8,838 bases of DNA from an uncultured Acholeplasmatales bacterium (GTDB taxonomy: Bacteria; Bacillota_I; Bacilli_A; ML615J-28; CAG-698), in assembly GCA_937877075.1 (NCBI GenBank), contig CALEGD010000070.1, positions 1 to 8,838 of the forward strand, written 5' to 3'. The notes under the pieces are model-generated. The model was given only the letters and a program-made list of their open reading frames with translations. It had not been told where the DNA came from and made no database searches. The translations under genes were made by a program, and so were the position numbers. Below, piece after piece: positions 5,849 through 8,838 of this stretch (within the stretch, counting starts at the first letter, position 1; each line of letters opens with the position of its first letter).

Positions 5849-7153
5849 TCATTCTTCCGATGGCAAAAGAACTTGCGTTTCTAATTCCGGAAGGGCGGTA
5901 ACATTCTTAAGTTTACTTTCAATCATTCTTGTTCTGGTACCAACTAATTTATCTAATTGTTCATTGGCTTGGTTAATCTTCTTTTGGGCGTCTGTTAAGA
6001 CCTTGCTGAAAGTAGAAAATTCGGTTTTAACTGCTCCGAGAATCTTCCAAACTTCGCTACTTCTTTTTTGAATTGCCAAGGTCTTAAATCCCATTTGTAA
6101 GGAGTTTAAAAGAGCTGCCATCGTTGTCGGACCGGCAAGATTTATTTTATAATCTCTTTGAAGAGATTCTAAAACTCCACTTTTAACCACTTCCGCATAC
6201 AACCCTTCTATCGGAAGGAACATAATTCCAAATTCAGTAGTGTTCGGAACATCGATATATTTATCATGAATGTCCTTTGCAAAGGATTTAATTTTCCGAA
6301 TTAAATTTGCTTGAGCAGCTTTCACAGCTTCTGGAGAACTGGTATCATAGGCATCGAGAAGGTTTTGATAATCATCAAGCGGGAATTTCGCATCGATCGG
6401 GAGATATACTACTTCATCTTCTCCGGGAAGTTTAATCGCAAACTCAACGCGATCACGACTTCCTTTCTTTGTAACAACATTGGTTTCATATTGATCAGTA
6501 GTCATAATCTCTTCTAAAATATTCCCAAGTTGAATTTCTCCGAGCGTACCTCTGGTTTTTACATTTGTCAGAACCCTTTTCAAATCACCAACACCACTCG
6601 CCAGGTTCTGCATTTCACCCAAACCTTTATAAACTTGCTCTAGTCTTTCACTAACTAATTGAAAAGATTTACTTAAGCGTTCTTCTAAGGTTTTTTGTAG
6701 TTTTTCATCAACCGTCTGCCGGATTTCATCAAGCTTTTTACTATTATCATTTTGAAGATTGTTGATGGCTTTTTCTACCGAAGCCCGAATATTTTCTAAT
6801 TTAGTTTCAGTCAAACTAGCGGAAGATGTTAGGGACTTTTCTACGCTTTGACGGATATTTTCTAATTTCAGTTCGGTTTCCCGAGCGTTATTTCCGAAAG
6901 TATTATTCAGTTGGGTTAAATTTGTTGCCAGTGAATCCATCAATAATTTTGAGAATTGTTCATTACTATTTTTTAAGATATTTCCGAGAATTTCCATCGA
7001 AGAGTGAATGGAGTTGGTCATTTCCCCGCGACTGGCATCAAGTTTGTCATCTAGATCACCGTTTCTCTTTAATAGCAAGACCAAAAGAATCCCCACCAAC
7101 AAAAGGATTCCGGCAATCGCCAAAACCAATAAGACAATATCAATTGTATCCAT
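5849..7153 (-). CDS. rmuC: RmuC family DNA recombination-limiting protein
   Basis: A 434-residue RmuC protein. The family limits recombination at inverted repeats and carries a predicted PD-(D/E)XK nuclease-like core; its biochemical activity is poorly known. Residues 5-28 form one N-terminal membrane helix, so the protein is likely anchored with its bulk in the cytosol. Residues about 35-180 are predicted coiled coil, including a 22-residue repeat based on KLENIR at 96, 118 and 140 (KLDEIR). The RmuC core spans about 190-370, with VKTRGTLGEIQLGNILEE (198-215), GSRDRVEFAIKLPG (231-244), LPIDAKFPLDDY (251-262) and LAGPTTMAALLNSLQMGF (339-356). A second coiled-coil stretch follows, at about 375-415. 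The ATG has GGAAGGTG upstream, and the cshB stop is 14 nt away, so the two are cotranscribed. Length is normal for the family. Confidence 0.93.
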   Translation of the reverse strand: MDTIDIVLLVLAIAGILLLVGILLVLLLKRNGDLDDKLDASRGEMTNSIHSSMEILGNILKNSNEQFSKLLMDSLATNLTQLNNTFGNNARETELKLENIRQSVEKSLTSSASLTETKLENIRASVEKAINNLQNDNSKKLDEIRQTVDEKLQKTLEERLSKSFQLVSERLEQVYKGLGEMQNLASGVGDLKRVLTNVKTRGTLGEIQLGNILEEIMTTDQYETNVVTKKGSRDRVEFAIKLPGEDEVVYLPIDAKFPLDDYQNLLDAYDTSSPEAVKAAQANLIRKIKSFAKDIHDKYIDVPNTTEFGIMFLPIEGLYAEVVKSGVLESLQRDYKINLAGPTTMAALLNSLQMGFKTLAIQKRSSEVWKILGAVKTEFSTFSKVLTDAQKKINQANEQLDKLVGTRTRMIESKLKNVTALPELETQVLLPSEE

Positions 7154-7167
7154 ACAACACCTTCCCT

Positions 7168-8493
7168 TTACTTATTTTTATGGGCCTTACGCCGATAGAT
7201 GGCATCAATATGAGCCCTTTTCATTTTCTTGATTTCTTTTTCAATCAACTGTTTTCGTTTTTTCCGATAACCGGGCTTTACCTTTTTACCTAAAGGAATC
7301 CGAGCATGAACCTTTGATTCTTCTTGAGCTTTCCGACTCGTCTCCTTCTTATAATTTCTTTCTCTGGTAGGCTGAAGTTCCCCATCTTTTAAGACTTTGT
7401 AAACACATTTTAAGCCTTTAGCTTCAAGATTTTTTAAGTATTCATCATCTTCATAATCGTAAAAGGAAATGGCGGTACCTGTATAGTCGGCTCTGCCGGT
7501 TCTGCCGGTTCGGTGAATATAAAATTCAAGGTCGGAAGGAAGTTCATAATTGATGACATGACTGACCCCGATGATATCCATTCCCCGGGCTGCAAGGTCA
7601 GTTGCCACAACAAATTGAAAGGTACCGTCTTTAATTCTTTTTAAAACTTGCCTACGTTGTCGAGGTTCAAGTTCACCGGTTAAGAGTCCCGGTTTAAGAC
7701 CGGAGTTTCCAAGATATGTTGCTATTTCCTCGGCTTTCACCCTTGTGTTCGCAAAAATCAAAGCTAAATAAGGATGAAAAGTGTTTAAAAGTTCATAAAG
7801 CAAAGAGTTTTTATCTTTGTTTTTTGTTGGAATAAAGATATGTTCGATTTCTTCCTTCGATATTTCTTTATCTGTAAGATCAACCGTAGTAAAATTCTTT
7901 AAGTATTTATTTAAAAAAACAATTAGTTCTTGGTTGAAGGTTGCGGAAAAGACTAAGGTTTGAAAATCTTCATCAAAAGAACTGAAAAGTTTATCAATCT
8001 CTTCCATATCTTCCGGTACGAAAACCATATCCGCTTCATCAATTACTACCCTGCTAGCAGTATGAATTTTTAATAAATTTGTATCAATAGCTAGGTCTTT
8101 TAGTTTTCCGATTGTACCAATAGCAATCTGTGGTTGAGATTTTTCGAGTCTCGAAATTTCTTGATTACGGTCAGTTCCGCCAACATAAAGTCTCACATCT
8201 AAAAACTCTGGACGAAACTTGGAAATTTTGCGAATCTCTTCTGCTATCTGTATCCCCAGTTCTCTAGTCGGAACTATGATTAAAGCTTCAAGACCAGCAT
8301 CATACTTAAGATCGTCTATTAAAGGAAGCAAAAAGGCGTGGGTCTTTCCGGTTCCGGTTTGACTTTTACCGATAACATTTTCTTTCCTTTGAATCAGAGG
8401 AATGACTTGTTCTTGAACTTCAGTCGGTTGATTAAACTCTAGTTCTTTTAAAGCCTCATATATATAAGGTTGAAATCGATATTTCTTAAACAT
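7168..8493 (-). CDS. cshB: DEAD-box ATP-dependent RNA helicase, CshB-like
   Basis: A 441-residue DEAD-box RNA helicase that should remodel cold-stabilised RNA or ribosome precursors in the cytosol. All motifs are present (numbered from ATG 8493): Q motif PTEVQ (23-27), I SQTGTGKT (44-51), Ia PTREL (75-79), II DEAD (152-155), III SAT (183-185), IV LIFANT (245-250), V VATDLAARGMDI (296-307), VI HRTGRTGR (327-334). Motif Ib reads TIGKL where TPGRL is usual. Residues after about 375 form a very Lys/Arg-rich tail, probably for RNA binding. Overall length and the N-terminus resemble Bacillus CshB (YqfR); CshA is longer. The start is ATG 8493, not the in-frame GTG at 8499, because AAAGGAG overlaps that GTG. 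It follows the mtaB stop by 2 nt and precedes rmuC by 14 nt. Confidence 0.92.
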   Translation of the reverse strand: MFKKYRFQPYIYEALKELEFNQPTEVQEQVIPLIQRKENVIGKSQTGTGKTHAFLLPLIDDLKYDAGLEALIIVPTRELGIQIAEEIRKISKFRPEFLDVRLYVGGTDRNQEISRLEKSQPQIAIGTIGKLKDLAIDTNLLKIHTASRVVIDEADMVFVPEDMEEIDKLFSSFDEDFQTLVFSATFNQELIVFLNKYLKNFTTVDLTDKEISKEEIEHIFIPTKNKDKNSLLYELLNTFHPYLALIFANTRVKAEEIATYLGNSGLKPGLLTGELEPRQRRQVLKRIKDGTFQFVVATDLAARGMDIIGVSHVINYELPSDLEFYIHRTGRTGRADYTGTAISFYDYEDDEYLKNLEAKGLKCVYKVLKDGELQPTRERNYKKETSRKAQEESKVHARIPLGKKVKPGYRKKRKQLIEKEIKKMKRAHIDAIYRRKAHKNK

Positions 8494-8495
8494 AT

Positions 8496-8838
8496 TCACT
8501 CCTTTCCGATTGAAACCGGATAATCCGCTTTTTCAATCTTGACTTGAACTAAATCATTGTTTTCCGCAGTTTGTGACGCAAAACTTACTTCAAGATAATT
8601 AGAAGAATGCCCGAAAGCAATCCCAGATTCATTTCTTTCTACTAGTACCTCAAGATTTCTGCCCTGAAACTTCTTGCGGTAGCTAAGTGCCATCTCCCGG
8701 TTCAAACTAAGCATTTCGTTAACCCGAAACTTTTTACTGATATCATCAATTTGATTAGGGAAATCTTTAGCCCTGGTATGGGGCCTTGGAGAATATGGGA
8801 AAACATGCATTTCTCCAAAATTAACTTTCCTAGCAAAT
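8496..8838 (-). CDS. mtaB: tRNA (t6A37) methylthiotransferase MtaB, C-terminal part (5' end outside window)
   Basis: MtaB is a radical-SAM enzyme that adds a methylthio group to t6A at position 37 of ANN-decoding tRNAs. The frame is open from the window edge, so the Met at 8810 is internal; the codons before it read FARKVNFGE. The visible part begins at the end of the radical-SAM domain with MHVFPYSPRPHTRAKDFPNQI. HVFPYS...T.A is typical of MtaB; MiaB usually has FIYSPRPGT. The helix that follows, and the C-terminal TRAM-like domain from about RNLEVLVERNE to the end (about 55 residues), also fit. HT replaces the common GT after SPRP. The TGA stop (8498-8496) shows that TGA is a stop codon in this genome. 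First visible gene of the mtaB-cshB-rmuC operon; the N-terminal MTTase domain and CxxxCxxC are off the edge. Confidence 0.85.
   Translation of the reverse strand, partial: FARKVNFGEMHVFPYSPRPHTRAKDFPNQIDDISKKFRVNEMLSLNREMALSYRKKFQGRNLEVLVERNESGIAFGHSSNYLEVSFASQTAENNDLVQVKIEKADYPVSIGKE
8499..8505 (-). promoter_or_regulatory. Ribosome binding site that sets the cshB start
   Basis: AAAGGAG on the minus strand (8505-8499) is 5 nt before ATG 8493 and includes the G of the in-frame GTG at 8499-8497, which rules that GTG out as a start. The site lies inside the last codons of mtaB, which suggests translational coupling. Confidence 0.75.

Noticed and set aside
6826..7293. Plus-strand open frame of 155 codons across the rmuC/cshB junction
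   Set aside because: It lies opposite two strongly recognised genes and their junction, with no family motif and no initiation site.
8497..8499. GTG start for the cshB-like helicase
   Set aside because: The codon is overlapped by the Shine-Dalgarno sequence itself; ATG 8493 has 5-nt spacing.

Overview
The window reads as chromosome of a low-GC bacterium with a Gram-positive type cell plan (Bacillota, or a standard-code relative of the Acholeplasma/Izemoplasma kind). Shine-Dalgarno sequences are strong, promoters are sigma-A-like, and the mtaB and cshB proteins look bacillus-like. At least two genes (mtaB, rmuC) end in TGA, so TGA is a stop and the Mycoplasma code is excluded. The species cannot be fixed from this sequence.

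Left block (1-1961, plus strand). The 3' end of ispG, the 4Fe-4S enzyme of the MEP isoprenoid pathway, closes with a terminator that overlaps its stop codon. A good extended -10 promoter then drives a two-gene ABC-2 transporter: an ATPase and a six-helix permease whose start overlaps the ATPase stop. A hairpin terminator follows.

Middle block (about 2001-5602, minus strand). This is a self-contained copper-resistance operon, transcribed from right to left as copZ-like chaperone, csoR, cueP-like protein, copB. It starts at a promoter with perfect TTGACA and TATAAT boxes 17 bp apart. Its spacer and -10 edge hold an 18-bp CsoR-type operator, TATACCCC-TT-GGGGTATA. The inferred logic is that apo-CsoR blocks the promoter. 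Cu(I) binding at the Cys-His-Cys site of CsoR releases it. The chaperone then buffers cytosolic Cu(I), CopB (a CPH-type P1B ATPase with a very His-rich N-terminus) exports copper, and a membrane-anchored CueP-like protein handles copper outside the membrane. The CueP-like protein is the most unusual member: the family is best known as a soluble periplasmic protein of enteric bacteria, and here it is tethered by one N-terminal helix.

Right block (5825-8838, minus strand). A tight housekeeping operon runs mtaB (3' part only), a cshB-like DEAD-box RNA helicase and rmuC, ending in a compact terminator directly after the rmuC stop. Its promoter lies outside the window.

The copper operon sits between two terminator-bounded backbone units. 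Its three small genes look more AT-rich than the flanks. That fits an acquired cassette, but no transposase, integrase, tRNA or target-site duplication was seen. No RNA genes, CRISPR array or insertion sequence was found.
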